A DNA stretch of 64,000 nt. Origin: Phocaeicola fibrisolvens (lineage in GTDB: Bacteria > Bacteroidota > Bacteroidia > Bacteroidales > Bacteroidaceae). Shown here in pieces: positions 8,945 to 17,505 of the stretch (position 1 is the stretch's first letter; each line of letters begins with the position of its first letter). Below the pieces are notes generated by a model. The model saw nothing but the letters and a program-made list of their open reading frames with translations. It made no database searches and was not told the DNA's origin. A program made the translations under genes and the position numbers. The stretch is from positions 1 to 64,000 of the forward strand of contig NZ_JAOQJI010000004.1 in the NCBI RefSeq assembly GCF_025567125.1, read 5' to 3'.

Positions 8945-9010
8945 AAAAAAATGTCATTCCGGAGCAAGCATAAGGTGAATTATCTTTTGCTGCGTCCAGA
9001 ATGACATTTT
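8945..9010 (-). terminator. Terminator of the DUF2723 gene
   Basis: AAAATGTCATTC at 8948-8959 pairs with GAATGACATTTT at 8999-9010, with further inner pairing (AGCAA/TTGCT). Minus-strand reading ends in a run of T. It shares the GTCATTC word with the hairpin at 6911. Confidence 0.75.
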
Positions 9011-9039
9011 GTATCTGATGCTACAGCTGTCACTAACGG

Positions 9040-12000
9040 TTACTGAGCCTGTCTACTGGTTCCTACCCGTTGTTCAAGCAGTTTGTACAGCTGGTCAAAC
9101 TTCTGTGCGTAATGTAGGGCAGAATCGACTTCCTTTCCCGTTTTGCTGTCTTTAATTGTAGCCAAGGTCTTGCACACATCATCCAGTATGTAGAAATAAC
9201 GCATGCAGTTCTCGTAAGAGCTGGCAAAGCGTGTATCGTCCAGACTCAAGTACCAGGTAGCGTATTCCACCGCATTGTTGGCCAGTTCGTTGAGAATCTT
9301 CTCTGCCTTCTGGGTTTGTCCCAATGCCAGGTAGTTGTCGGCCATCTCCTTGGAGCTGCTCATCACGTAATCGTGAGGCACCGTGGTGGAAGGAATGACC
9401 TTCTCGCAGTAGTCGAGTGCCTTCAGGGCCTTGTCTTTCTTGCCTTCCTTAATCAGCTGGCTGGTCAGCTGCACGAACATGCGGCGGTGTGTGTCGCACA
9501 TGCGCAGTACCGTTTCATCCAGATAGATGTTCGGGTTGTCGATGCCGCCGAACTTGAACTTGTGCATCAGGTTGTCGTACATCTTCTCACTGTCTAGACG
9601 TCTGCCCAGCTGCGCGTTGTCGAACGGAGTGATACGATAGGCCAGCCCCTCCTGCAGGAAGTTGTTGGTCAGGTTCAGGTGATTTTCCGAACCCACGGTG
9701 ATGGCCATGTACATCGGGCGTTCCCAGTTGGTATTGGCCAGCATTTCCAGCATCATCAGCTCACTCTTGTACAACACCCGTTTGCCTTTCAGCGAAATGT
9801 GCATATAGTCAGGAATGGAATCAGGTGTCAGCATACCCGAACGTTTGATAGCTTCCTTGTCCAGTTTGATGACGATACTGTCGGTCGGAATCATCTGCAA
9901 GTCTTCTTTCGGAGAGCGCACCCAGTGTTCCAGAATGTTCTTCAGCTCGTAAGGGTTGTCTCCGAATTCCTTGGCCGCTTCTTCCGGGTTCTTCTTGTAG
10001 AATTCCAGTACCGTAGGCATGGCATCCGGGCGTACATACACGGCTTCGTTGTGCCCGGATACATAGTCAATACGTTCCCAGTTGATAGGAACCGACGGAG
10101 AATCGTAGGCCGGACGGCGCATCTGGTCGATGTACCAGTCGGTCTGCAGGTAACTCAGGTTGCAGACACGTACATCCGTGCGCACACCTTCCGTTTCCTG
10201 GTTGTACCATAAGGGGAAAGTATCGTTGTCACCGTTGGTGAAGAGAATCGGATTTCCCTTGTCCGGTACAGAGTTCAAGTAGTTCTGTCCGAAGTCACGG
10301 CAGGTATAGCGGTCGCTGCGGTCGTGGTCATCCCAGGTCTGGCTGACCATCTGTATCGGTACCAGCAGACATACTACGCTGGCCAGAATGGCCGCAGGTT
10401 TTTCGTTGATTTTCTTACTCAGATATTCCGCAATGGCAGCGACTCCCAGTCCAATCCAGATGGCGAATGCATAGAAGGAACCAGCATACGCATAATCTCG
10501 TTCACGCGGCTGTTGCGGTGTCTGGTTCAGGTAAAGCACGATGGCCAGTCCGGTCATGAAGAAGAGGAAGAATACCACCCAGAATTGCTGGATGCCTTTT
10601 TCACCTCTGTAAGCCTGCCAGAACAGACCGATAAGTCCCAGAATCAGCGGCAGGCAGTAGAACACATTATGTCCCTTGTTGTTCTTCAGCTCGCTCGGAA
10701 GAAGAGACTGGTCGCCAACCAACATCTTGTCGATGAACGGGATACCGGTAATCCAGTTGCCATGTTCAATTTCTCCCTGGCCCTGGATGTCGTTCTGACG
10801 TCCGGCGAAGTTCCACATGAAATAACGCCAGTACATGTAGTTCAGCTGATAGATGAAGAAGAACTTGATGTTATCCCATTGGGTCGGAATCTTGACCATA
10901 ATCATCTCGCCACACTGGTCGTAAGGCACCTGACGTCCTTCCACACCGCCCAGCCAGTCTTCGTAGGCTTGTGCGTGTGCATCACTGTACATACGCGGGA
11001 ACAGCATGTTCTGCGCATATTTGTATTCCGTCTTGTGTCGTACGATTTCGTAGCTGTCTTTTTCGTCTGGGTGTTCCTTTTCTTTCCGCTGGTAAACCGG
11101 AGCCCCTTCTTCTACGTCGTACACACAGCCTCCTTCCGTCGGTTTCAAGGCCGGTTTGGAAGCATAGGTCTGTCCGTAGAACAGCGGACGGGTACCATAC
11201 TGCTCACGTCCAAGGTATTCGCCCAGCGTAAAGATATCTTCCGGAGAGTTCTGGTCCATCGGCGTGTTGGCCGAAGAACGGATGACGATGATGGCATACG
11301 AAGAATAACCCACTACAATCATCATCATGGCCAGCAGGCTGGTATTCAGCGTACGGGCACTGACACGGTATTTCTCGCTGAGGTTGGCGAAGAGGTAGAT
11401 GGCCAGAATCGCCAGCACGATTACACCGATGAACACGCTGCTCCATCCGTGTCCGTAGAACGGAATACCCAGCAGACCCACCGTGGTGAGGAAAGAGATG
11501 TTCATCCGCTTGCGGCTTTTCACCGTATAGCTTTCATATACACCCCAGATGATGCTTGCGGCCAGGATAATCATGTAGATGATGACACCCGTGTTGAAAG
11601 GCATACCGAAGTCGTTGACAAACAGCAGTTCAAACCATCCGCCTACTTTCACGATGCCCGGCACGATGCCGTAAAGCACGACTGCTACCAGCACCATGGA
11701 ACCAATCAGGGCAATCAGACTGCCTTTCAGGTTGGCATTGGGGTTTTTCTTGTAATAATATACCAGTACGATGGCCGGAATACAAAGCAGGTTCAGCAGG
11801 TGTACGCCGATGGACAATCCTGTGAGGTAGGCAATCAGAATCAGCCAGCGGTCACTGTGAGGCTCGTTTGCCCGGTTCTCCCATTTCAGAATCAGCCAGA
11901 AAACGAGAGCCGTGAACAAGCTGGAGTACGCATATACTTCTCCTTCCACGGCACTGAACCAGAAGGTGTCACTCCACGTGTAAGCTAAGGCACCTACGAG

Positions 12001-12372
12001 TCCAGACCCCATGATGGCAATCAGTTTGCCGGTCGTCATCTGGTTCTCATCTGGGCAAATCAGCTTTTTGGCCAGATGGGTGATGCTCCAGAACAAGAAC
12101 AGGATACATGCGGCACTCATCAGGGCGCTCATGGTATTGACCATGCGGGCTACTTGTGTGGGGGCACTGGCAAACTGACTGAACAAATTAGCGGTCAGCA
12201 TGAAGAAAGGTGCGCCGGGAGGATGTCCTACCTCCAGCTTATATCCGGTGGTAATGAATTCCGGACAGTCCCAGAAGCTGGCTGTCGGTTCGATGGTCAT
12301 GCAATAAGTAAATGCGGCCACCGCAAAAGTGAGCCAGCCAACCAGGTTGTTAATCTTGTTGTACTGTTTCAT
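9040..12372 (-). CDS. DUF2723 membrane protein, putative protein O-mannosyltransferase (TMEM260-like)
   Basis: A 1110-residue protein whose N-terminal 600 residues hold about a dozen hydrophobic segments and whose C-terminal 450 residues are soluble. The N-terminus with FWDCPEFITTGYKLEVGHPPG is typical of PF11028 (DUF2723), a GT-C-like fold whose human member TMEM260 is an O-mannosyltransferase. The aromatic/acidic DCPEF region probably corresponds to the catalytic acidic loop; this is inference. The C-terminal half, including a segment rich in TPR-like helices near residues 960-1090, probably faces the periplasm. In Bacteroidetes it is a candidate for protein or lipid glycosylation. Confidence 0.8.
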   Translation of the reverse strand: MKQYNKINNLVGWLTFAVAAFTYCMTIEPTASFWDCPEFITTGYKLEVGHPPGAPFFMLTANLFSQFASAPTQVARMVNTMSALMSAACILFLFWSITHLAKKLICPDENQMTTGKLIAIMGSGLVGALAYTWSDTFWFSAVEGEVYAYSSLFTALVFWLILKWENRANEPHSDRWLILIAYLTGLSIGVHLLNLLCIPAIVLVYYYKKNPNANLKGSLIALIGSMVLVAVVLYGIVPGIVKVGGWFELLFVNDFGMPFNTGVIIYMIILAASIIWGVYESYTVKSRKRMNISFLTTVGLLGIPFYGHGWSSVFIGVIVLAILAIYLFANLSEKYRVSARTLNTSLLAMMMIVVGYSSYAIIVIRSSANTPMDQNSPEDIFTLGEYLGREQYGTRPLFYGQTYASKPALKPTEGGCVYDVEEGAPVYQRKEKEHPDEKDSYEIVRHKTEYKYAQNMLFPRMYSDAHAQAYEDWLGGVEGRQVPYDQCGEMIMVKIPTQWDNIKFFFIYQLNYMYWRYFMWNFAGRQNDIQGQGEIEHGNWITGIPFIDKMLVGDQSLLPSELKNNKGHNVFYCLPLILGLIGLFWQAYRGEKGIQQFWVVFFLFFMTGLAIVLYLNQTPQQPRERDYAYAGSFYAFAIWIGLGVAAIAEYLSKKINEKPAAILASVVCLLVPIQMVSQTWDDHDRSDRYTCRDFGQNYLNSVPDKGNPILFTNGDNDTFPLWYNQETEGVRTDVRVCNLSYLQTDWYIDQMRRPAYDSPSVPINWERIDYVSGHNEAVYVRPDAMPTVLEFYKKNPEEAAKEFGDNPYELKNILEHWVRSPKEDLQMIPTDSIVIKLDKEAIKRSGMLTPDSIPDYMHISLKGKRVLYKSELMMLEMLANTNWERPMYMAITVGSENHLNLTNNFLQEGLAYRITPFDNAQLGRRLDSEKMYDNLMHKFKFGGIDNPNIYLDETVLRMCDTHRRMFVQLTSQLIKEGKKDKALKALDYCEKVIPSTTVPHDYVMSSSKEMADNYLALGQTQKAEKILNELANNAVEYATWYLSLDDTRFASSYENCMRYFYILDDVCKTLATIKDSKTGKEVDSALHYAQKFDQLYKLLEQRVGTSRQAQ

Positions 12373-12408
12373 GAATTATTTTTAGTTTCTCGTTAAAATT
12401 CAGTGCGG

Positions 12409-12416
12409 CAAAGATA
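12409..12416 (-). promoter_or_regulatory. -7 box of the DUF2723 gene
   Basis: Minus-strand TATCTTTG matches the Bacteroidetes -7 consensus, 37 bases before the start codon. Confidence 0.5.
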
Positions 12417-12483
12417 GCAAACATTTGCTAATCAAGTCTCAAAAGTAAATGATAATGTTGCAAAAGGCGTTAAAAGCGGCTTT

Positions 12484-13251
12484 TTACTCTTCATGATGAT
12501 GGCATTTCAGGATGCGATGAGGCAAATTGCCATGTCCTAGCAGTTCGATGGAGCATTCAAAATGGGTTTCCAGCCACTCGGCAGAGACTTCCGTATCCGG
12601 ATGGTAATCCAGTGTGCCGTTCACGCAGGCCACACTTTTCACGTTTTGCAGAATGGTGCCGATGTCATGGCTCACCAGTACGATGGCACATTCCTTGTTG
12701 ATTTCCTCCAGCAAGGCATAGAGCCGGGCTTCAAACCGCTTGTCAATGTACGTGTTCGGTTCATCTAGAATAACGACTTTCGGGCTGGAAACCAATGCTC
12801 TTCCCAGCAGTGCCCTTTGCAGTTGTCCACCGCTCAGTTGTCCGATAGCCCTTTCTTCCAGTCCCTCCAGTCCCATACGAGCAATAGTCTGTCGTACCTT
12901 TTCATGTTGTTCTTTGGAAAATGAACGGAACAATGATTTCTGCTTGTTCAGACCAGACAATACCACTTCATACACGGAAATGGGAAATTTTTTGTCGATA
13001 CTGTTATATTGCGGTAAATATCCCATGGTAATTTCCTCTACCTCTTTTCCTTCTTGAAAGAACAGGATTTGTCCAGCAGTAGGTTTCAGTAGTCCCAATA
13101 TGATTTTTACCAACGTGGTTTTCCCCCCTCCGTTAGGACCTATAACTCCCAGAAAATCTTTTTCTGCTATTTCTAGGTTTACATTTTCCAATACTTTCTT
13201 TTGGTCGTATGCGGCGGAAATTCCGGTTAATCTGATAAGCGGTTGATTCAT
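12484..13251 (-). CDS. znuC: Zinc/manganese ABC transporter ATP-binding protein
   Basis: A 255-residue ABC ATPase. Walker A is GPNGGGKTT at about residues 38-46, the Q-loop region is GYLPQYN, the signature is LSGGQLQRALLGRAL at about 138-152, Walker B is VVILDEPNTYID and the H-loop is VSHD. Closest overall to ZnuC/MntB-type metal importers. It ends in HRILKCHHHEE, a His-rich tail that could bind metal. It lies 14 bases downstream of the binding-protein gene, but no permease gene (znuB) adjoins: the next gene is DUF2723. Confidence 0.88.
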   Translation of the reverse strand: MNQPLIRLTGISAAYDQKKVLENVNLEIAEKDFLGVIGPNGGGKTTLVKIILGLLKPTAGQILFFQEGKEVEEITMGYLPQYNSIDKKFPISVYEVVLSGLNKQKSLFRSFSKEQHEKVRQTIARMGLEGLEERAIGQLSGGQLQRALLGRALVSSPKVVILDEPNTYIDKRFEARLYALLEEINKECAIVLVSHDIGTILQNVKSVACVNGTLDYHPDTEVSAEWLETHFECSIELLGHGNLPHRILKCHHHEE

Positions 13252-13265
13252 TGATTCTAAGTAGT

Positions 13266-14138
13266 TTAATTCATATTGTTTCGATGCAAGGCTTTGGCAA
13301 TAGCCACCATTTCCTTATCCCAGTTATAGCTTAATGGATTAATGGGGACGATTTTCAAATTAAGCTCCTGTGCTATCACTTCGGCATTACGTTGGTCAAA
13401 TTCTTGTTGTACGAAAACAATTCTGGCTTTTTTCTGGCGGCAAGTTTTCATCAGCTCCTGTAAATGTGTGGGAGAAGGTTCTTTTCCTCCTTCTTCTATG
13501 CTGATTTGTTGCAAACTATAATCACGGGCAAAATAGCTTAATGCCGGATGATAAATCAGAAAACTGGTATCTGCATTGGTCAGGTAACCTTGAATTTCTT
13601 GTTCTGTTTTGTCAATAATTTGTTGCAGACTGTCTAAACGATGCTGATAGTAATTTTGATTTTCAGGGTCGATTTCAGATAATGCCTTACAAATATTAAG
13701 TGAGATGATGCGGGCATTTGGAATGGAATTCCAAATGTGTGGTTCTACTCCATCTATGTTTCCGTGAGTATGTGTATGGGGATGGATGGCATAAATTAAA
13801 TCAATCCCTTGCGACATGTCATAGAATGGCAATTTAGGAGTGTTGGCTTGTAATTTTTCTGTCCATGCCTGTTCAAATCCGATGTGTCCGATACGTAAAT
13901 AAGCTTTGCTACGAGCCAAATCAACGAGTTGCTGCGGGGTAGGGTCGTAGGTCTCTGGATTACCGCCTTTGGGCACGATGCTGACTACCTGGAACTTGTC
14001 TCCTGCAATGGCTTCTGTGAAATATCGTAACGGTTCAATGGTTACAGTGAGTGTAGGAGTTGTATTTTTATTGGGCTTTCCTGTACAAGAGGCGAGCAAT
14101 ATCATGAAGCTTGCCAGTATAAAGATGCATTTTCTCAT
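13266..14138 (-). CDS. znuA: Zinc ABC transporter substrate-binding lipoprotein
   Basis: A 290-residue cluster A-I metal-binding protein. The N-terminus has a lipoprotein signal (ILLASC, Cys18). A His-rich loop (HPHTHTHGN) at about residues 118-126 precedes VEPHIWNS, whose His is a metal ligand in this family. A second conserved His is in IYHPALSYFARDY, and FVQQEFD follows near the C-terminus. This binds Zn2+ or Mn2+ outside the inner membrane and delivers it to a permease. The zinc role is favoured by the His-rich loop. It is first in a two-gene unit with znuC. Confidence 0.87.
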   Translation of the reverse strand: MRKCIFILASFMILLASCTGKPNKNTTPTLTVTIEPLRYFTEAIAGDKFQVVSIVPKGGNPETYDPTPQQLVDLARSKAYLRIGHIGFEQAWTEKLQANTPKLPFYDMSQGIDLIYAIHPHTHTHGNIDGVEPHIWNSIPNARIISLNICKALSEIDPENQNYYQHRLDSLQQIIDKTEQEIQGYLTNADTSFLIYHPALSYFARDYSLQQISIEEGGKEPSPTHLQELMKTCRQKKARIVFVQQEFDQRNAEVIAQELNLKIVPINPLSYNWDKEMVAIAKALHRNNMN

Positions 14139-14169
14139 GAGTTTGTGTGAGATTGAATAATTTGTAATA

Positions 14170-14177
14170 CAAAGATA
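14170..14177 (-). promoter_or_regulatory. -7 box of znuA
   Basis: Minus-strand TATCTTTG, 32 bases before the znuA start codon. No Zur-like palindrome was recognised nearby. Confidence 0.45.
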
Positions 14178-14220
14178 GTAGTTTCTTTTGGGGTTGCCAG
14201 TTTCTTTTTGGGGGTGAAGT

Positions 14221-14886
14221 TCAGGCTTTTTCTTTGCTGGCTCGAAGTATTTCGCGCTTACCTCCCGGAGGGCCTGGCAGCCGTTCTACCGTGAATCCGG
14301 CTGTTTGTAACATTCTTCTGACCACTCCTTTGGCACAATAGGTAGTAAGGATTCCTCCAGAATTCAGTTGTTGGTATAGCTTGTCAAAAAGAGTCTGATT
14401 CCACATTTCCGGTTGTTTTTCAGGAGCAAAAGCATCGAAATACACCACATCATAGTATTCTTTGAATGCAAAGCAAGTAAAATCTGTTTCTATTTTATGT
14501 AAAGTAAAATAAGGAGAGATTTTTACCGGTTGATTCCATGGTGTGGTATGTAAGGCATAAAATTTCTGGCTTTCTTCTGGTGCTATTTTTTCCGGATAGG
14601 CCAGTTTACGTACAGTCTCTTCTCCTAATGGAAATTTCTCTATGCTGGTAAAGGAAACTGTCCTTTGTTGTTTTTCTGCTTCTAGTAGAGTAAGAAAAGC
14701 GTTTAGCCCTGTTCCAAATCCGATTTCTAACACATGAGGGTTCTTCACTGGAGAGTGATTCAGTCCCATCTGGATAAAAATGTGTTCTGATTCTGTCAGT
14801 GCTCCTTTTACAGAGTGATAGTGTTCATTCAGCTCAGGAACAAATAGCGTATTGCTTCCGTCGGCAGTAGTTTCAAGTGTAATCAT
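14221..14886 (-). CDS. mnmD: tRNA U34 methyltransferase MnmD (stand-alone)
   Basis: A 221-residue SAM-dependent methyltransferase corresponding to the N-terminal half of E. coli MnmC, here without the FAD oxidoreductase half. It performs the last methylation of mnm5s2U34 in tRNA. Visible features are the substrate strand FVPELNEHYHSVKGALTESE at about residues 15-34, the SAM motif LEIGFGTGLNAFL at about 54-66 and VYFDAFAPEKQPEMW at about 140-154. The C-terminus LPGPPGGKREILRA is typical of the family. mnmA, acting on the same nucleotide, is at the other end of the window. Confidence 0.9.
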   Translation of the reverse strand: MITLETTADGSNTLFVPELNEHYHSVKGALTESEHIFIQMGLNHSPVKNPHVLEIGFGTGLNAFLTLLEAEKQQRTVSFTSIEKFPLGEETVRKLAYPEKIAPEESQKFYALHTTPWNQPVKISPYFTLHKIETDFTCFAFKEYYDVVYFDAFAPEKQPEMWNQTLFDKLYQQLNSGGILTTYCAKGVVRRMLQTAGFTVERLPGPPGGKREILRASKEKA

Positions 14887-15041
14887 ATATGGATCTTAGT
14901 TGCGTTTGTTCAACAATTATCTGTTTAGGGAAGAAATCTTACTTTCTTCTTATAACCCCTAAAAATAGGTGCTTGAATCGGTAGTAGGTCATGCAACCGG
15001 TGCAAGAGACTTTTTCTGGAACGTAATTCATGTTTCAATAA

Positions 15042-16028
15042 CTATTTGTTGGGTTTCAGAAAACTTTCCGGAAATTTTACATATTGTTCTATCTGATTGT
15101 TTGCTGTACGGATCCAAGTGCGAAAACCTTGCACTCCTTCTGTCAGTTCAATGACACGGGCTCCGTTGGGCAGATTGTTGTAAACCGTGTTTCCACCTGT
15201 ATAACGACCGTATGCCAGCAGCACTCCCTGCCACATGACGGCATAGTCATTGTCGTGATCATGACCTACAAATATGGCTTCTATGTCTCCCATTTCTTTT
15301 ATGGCTGTAAAAAGGCCGGAGTTTAAGAATGGTGAGCACACTTTTTCTTTGCGGCTGCCGAACAAGGCGGCATTTTCGTCGGTGGCAGCCAGATGATATT
15401 CCGGCAATGGAATGTGAAAGAAAGCCAGTGAGGGCAGAGGTATCCCTTTATGATTTTCTGTATATTTTCTACTGTTTTCACGATACCATTGAATCTGGTC
15501 AATGTGAATGTAATCGTATCCTTCTATTCCTTTTATTTGAGAATAAGAATGGGAGTCGAAAAAATAGAGAATTTCTGCATCTCTTTTTCCATCGGATGAC
15601 TTGATGGGGAGAATGAAGTTGGAAACTCCGGAAACGCCTTTAGTGGTATATGTCAGGTTATATGGAATCGTTTGAACAATTTTTAGAAGTTCTTCACGCG
15701 ACAATCCTTGTTCGTCATCGTGGTTCCCGAAGGTTACAGTGAAAGGAATCTTATGTGTGGAAACTTGTTCTAATACGGTGCGGATACCTTGTTCTGCCGG
15801 TGTTCCATAGATGAGGTCTCCAGTAAATACGACCAAGTCCGGCTTCTCCGTATCCAGAACTTCTTGAATACGCTCTAGTGCTATATCCGAGCGAGTATCC
15901 TTGAAGATATAATGTATGTCTGTGAATTGTACGATTTTGAACTTTCCATCAGCTTTGAATTTTAAATCTTGTGCAGAAGTAGAAAATACAAGAAATAATA
16001 GAAAATGGAAACAGAGAAGTCTTTTCAT
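15042..16028 (-). CDS. Secreted calcineurin-like metallophosphoesterase
   Basis: A 328-residue protein with a signal peptide (MKRLLCFHFLLFLVFSTSAQ). Metal-ligand motifs of the phosphoesterase fold follow: FTDIHYI at about residues 36-42 (DxH), GDLIYG at about 73-78 (GDxx), GNHDDE at about 106-111 (GNHD/E) and GHDHDND near residue 256 (GHxH). Substrate unknown; related Bacteroides proteins are annotated as phosphohydrolases. The start is set at 16028 because an upstream extension would have no signal peptide at its N-terminus and would include the -7 box at 16070-16077. Confidence 0.88.
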   Translation of the reverse strand: MKRLLCFHFLLFLVFSTSAQDLKFKADGKFKIVQFTDIHYIFKDTRSDIALERIQEVLDTEKPDLVVFTGDLIYGTPAEQGIRTVLEQVSTHKIPFTVTFGNHDDEQGLSREELLKIVQTIPYNLTYTTKGVSGVSNFILPIKSSDGKRDAEILYFFDSHSYSQIKGIEGYDYIHIDQIQWYRENSRKYTENHKGIPLPSLAFFHIPLPEYHLAATDENAALFGSRKEKVCSPFLNSGLFTAIKEMGDIEAIFVGHDHDNDYAVMWQGVLLAYGRYTGGNTVYNNLPNGARVIELTEGVQGFRTWIRTANNQIEQYVKFPESFLKPNK

Positions 16029-16069
16029 GTCTTGGCTTATTTTTCGTAGGCGATTTCCGGTAGTTTTCA

Positions 16070-16077
16070 CAAAGATA
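16070..16077 (-). promoter_or_regulatory. -7 box of the metallophosphoesterase gene
   Basis: Minus-strand TATCTTTG, 42 bases before the start at 16028. It implies that this gene can be transcribed apart from the purD group upstream. Confidence 0.45.
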
Positions 16078-16127
16078 GTCATATCTTTTGAGTTCGGAAA
16101 ATTTGTTTAGAAATTCTCTGCCTTTTC

Positions 16128-16592
16128 TTATTGTATGTAATGGAATACCCCTAGTGCCGTGGCTACAATAATGGCATAGCGCGCCAATTTTCCGATGGTC
16201 ATTGAAAGAGTGGTAATCCAAATATTCCCTCTCATAAATCCTAAGGCTATCAGCAGAGCATCTCCAATGACGGGTAGAAACGAGAAGAAAGCCATCCATG
16301 ACCCTCTTCCATGGATAAAACGAATGGCTTTGTCCATTTGCTTTTTGTCTACTTTAAAATATTTTTCAATCCATTCGGTTTTGCCCATTCTTCCTATCCA
16401 GTAGCAGGTTACTCCTCCCAAGGCATTTCCGGCAGTAGTGAAAAGAGTAGACCATACAGGATCAAGTCCCAGTCCCACACAAGCCAGTAGTACGACTTCC
16501 GAGCTGAAAGGTAGAATTGTACCTGCCAGAAAGGCAGAGAGGAACATTCCCCAGTATCCCCAGTCTATCAGAAATTGAACAAATACATCCAT
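16128..16592 (-). CDS. YqaA/DedA-like small membrane protein
   Basis: A 154-residue membrane protein of the SNARE-associated/VTT (DedA-like) family. The pattern SAFLAGTILPFSSEVVLLA near residue 20 and GNALGGVTCYWIGRMG at about 56-71 are typical of the YqaA branch. About four hydrophobic segments are seen. Related proteins are lipid scramblase-like or of unknown function. Its start overlaps the end of the upstream gene by 25 bases, so the two are probably translationally coupled. Confidence 0.8.
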   Translation of the reverse strand: MDVFVQFLIDWGYWGMFLSAFLAGTILPFSSEVVLLACVGLGLDPVWSTLFTTAGNALGGVTCYWIGRMGKTEWIEKYFKVDKKQMDKAIRFIHGRGSWMAFFSFLPVIGDALLIALGFMRGNIWITTLSMTIGKLARYAIIVATALGVFHYIQ

Positions 16593-17503
16593 AAATTAAA
16601 TATGCATACGCAGACCCAAAGTCCAAGTATGCTCCATAAAAAAATACGAGTGAAGCGATTGAATGTTAATGCCAGCAAATGGCCTCCCATGATAGAACCT
16701 ACAATGAGGGTCATAAGAAAGAATGTGTTGAAGTGAGAGGGCATGAGCAACATGCAGAGCAAGGTGGCATTTCCTGTGATAATCAGAATGCGAAGCATAA
16801 TACGTGTTTGTACCTTATCCTGGTAGCTGTGCAGGAGACTCTCTACACAACAGATTGCAGCAATTAAAATGGCTGTTATACCGGAAACCAGTTGTGAGAG
16901 TGTAAGTACAGAATAATCAATGGGAGGAAATGATCCCAATGCCATAAAAGGTTGCCAGGTCTGTCCCGGTTGTCCGGTGTAAAGATGGTAAGAAAGTACA
17001 ATCCAGTAAGGTGTCAGTAAACCAATCAGTCCAGCCAGGAAAGTACGAAGCGTAAAAGCTCTTAGTCCAATCATATAGAAATAGAGCAATGGCACAAAAT
17101 AGAGAACTTGTGGAAGTAAAAAACTGCCTATTCCAAGGAAAAAGAATGAATGGAAAATAGGAGTCGCAGCATAAGGTGACTCATAACTTCGGAATAAGCA
17201 TGACAGACTGACAATAAACAGCAGGGGAATCCACTGTTCGTGTGAATAAGTATGTAGAAAAGGAAATCCGGCAAAGAAAAGTAAAAATAGAGCTACATGG
17301 AGAGTCGTACGGGTTCGGATAAGTGAAAAGGTTGTGTTTAGTTCCAGCAGACAGTAAGCGATCAATCCATTGATAGCCAAAGAAAGCAGGTCGGTTTGTG
17401 TCTGGTATGTGATGCCACACATTGCCAGGCAGATAATGACAGCAACAGGAAGGGTCATCCTTCCTGTTGCCAGGTCATATTGAAATTTATTTCGAGCAAA
17501 CAT
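16568..17503 (-). CDS. Polytopic membrane protein of unknown function
   Basis: A 311-residue protein with about nine hydrophobic segments across its length and almost no soluble part. No family motif was recognised; proteins of this build (DUF6427-like) are common in Bacteroidales. It begins 2 bases after purD ends and overlaps the YqaA-like gene, so it belongs to the purD transcription unit. Confidence 0.7.
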   Translation of the reverse strand: MFARNKFQYDLATGRMTLPVAVIICLAMCGITYQTQTDLLSLAINGLIAYCLLELNTTFSLIRTRTTLHVALFLLFFAGFPFLHTYSHEQWIPLLFIVSLSCLFRSYESPYAATPIFHSFFFLGIGSFLLPQVLYFVPLLYFYMIGLRAFTLRTFLAGLIGLLTPYWIVLSYHLYTGQPGQTWQPFMALGSFPPIDYSVLTLSQLVSGITAILIAAICCVESLLHSYQDKVQTRIMLRILIITGNATLLCMLLMPSHFNTFFLMTLIVGSIMGGHLLALTFNRFTRIFLWSILGLWVCVCIFNLWMYLFNF

Positions 17504-17505
17504 TC

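Noticed and set aside
10324..11988. Long open frame of 554 codons on the plus strand
   Set aside because: It lies wholly antisense to the DUF2723 gene, has no recognisable domain and a composition typical of a reverse-frame shadow.
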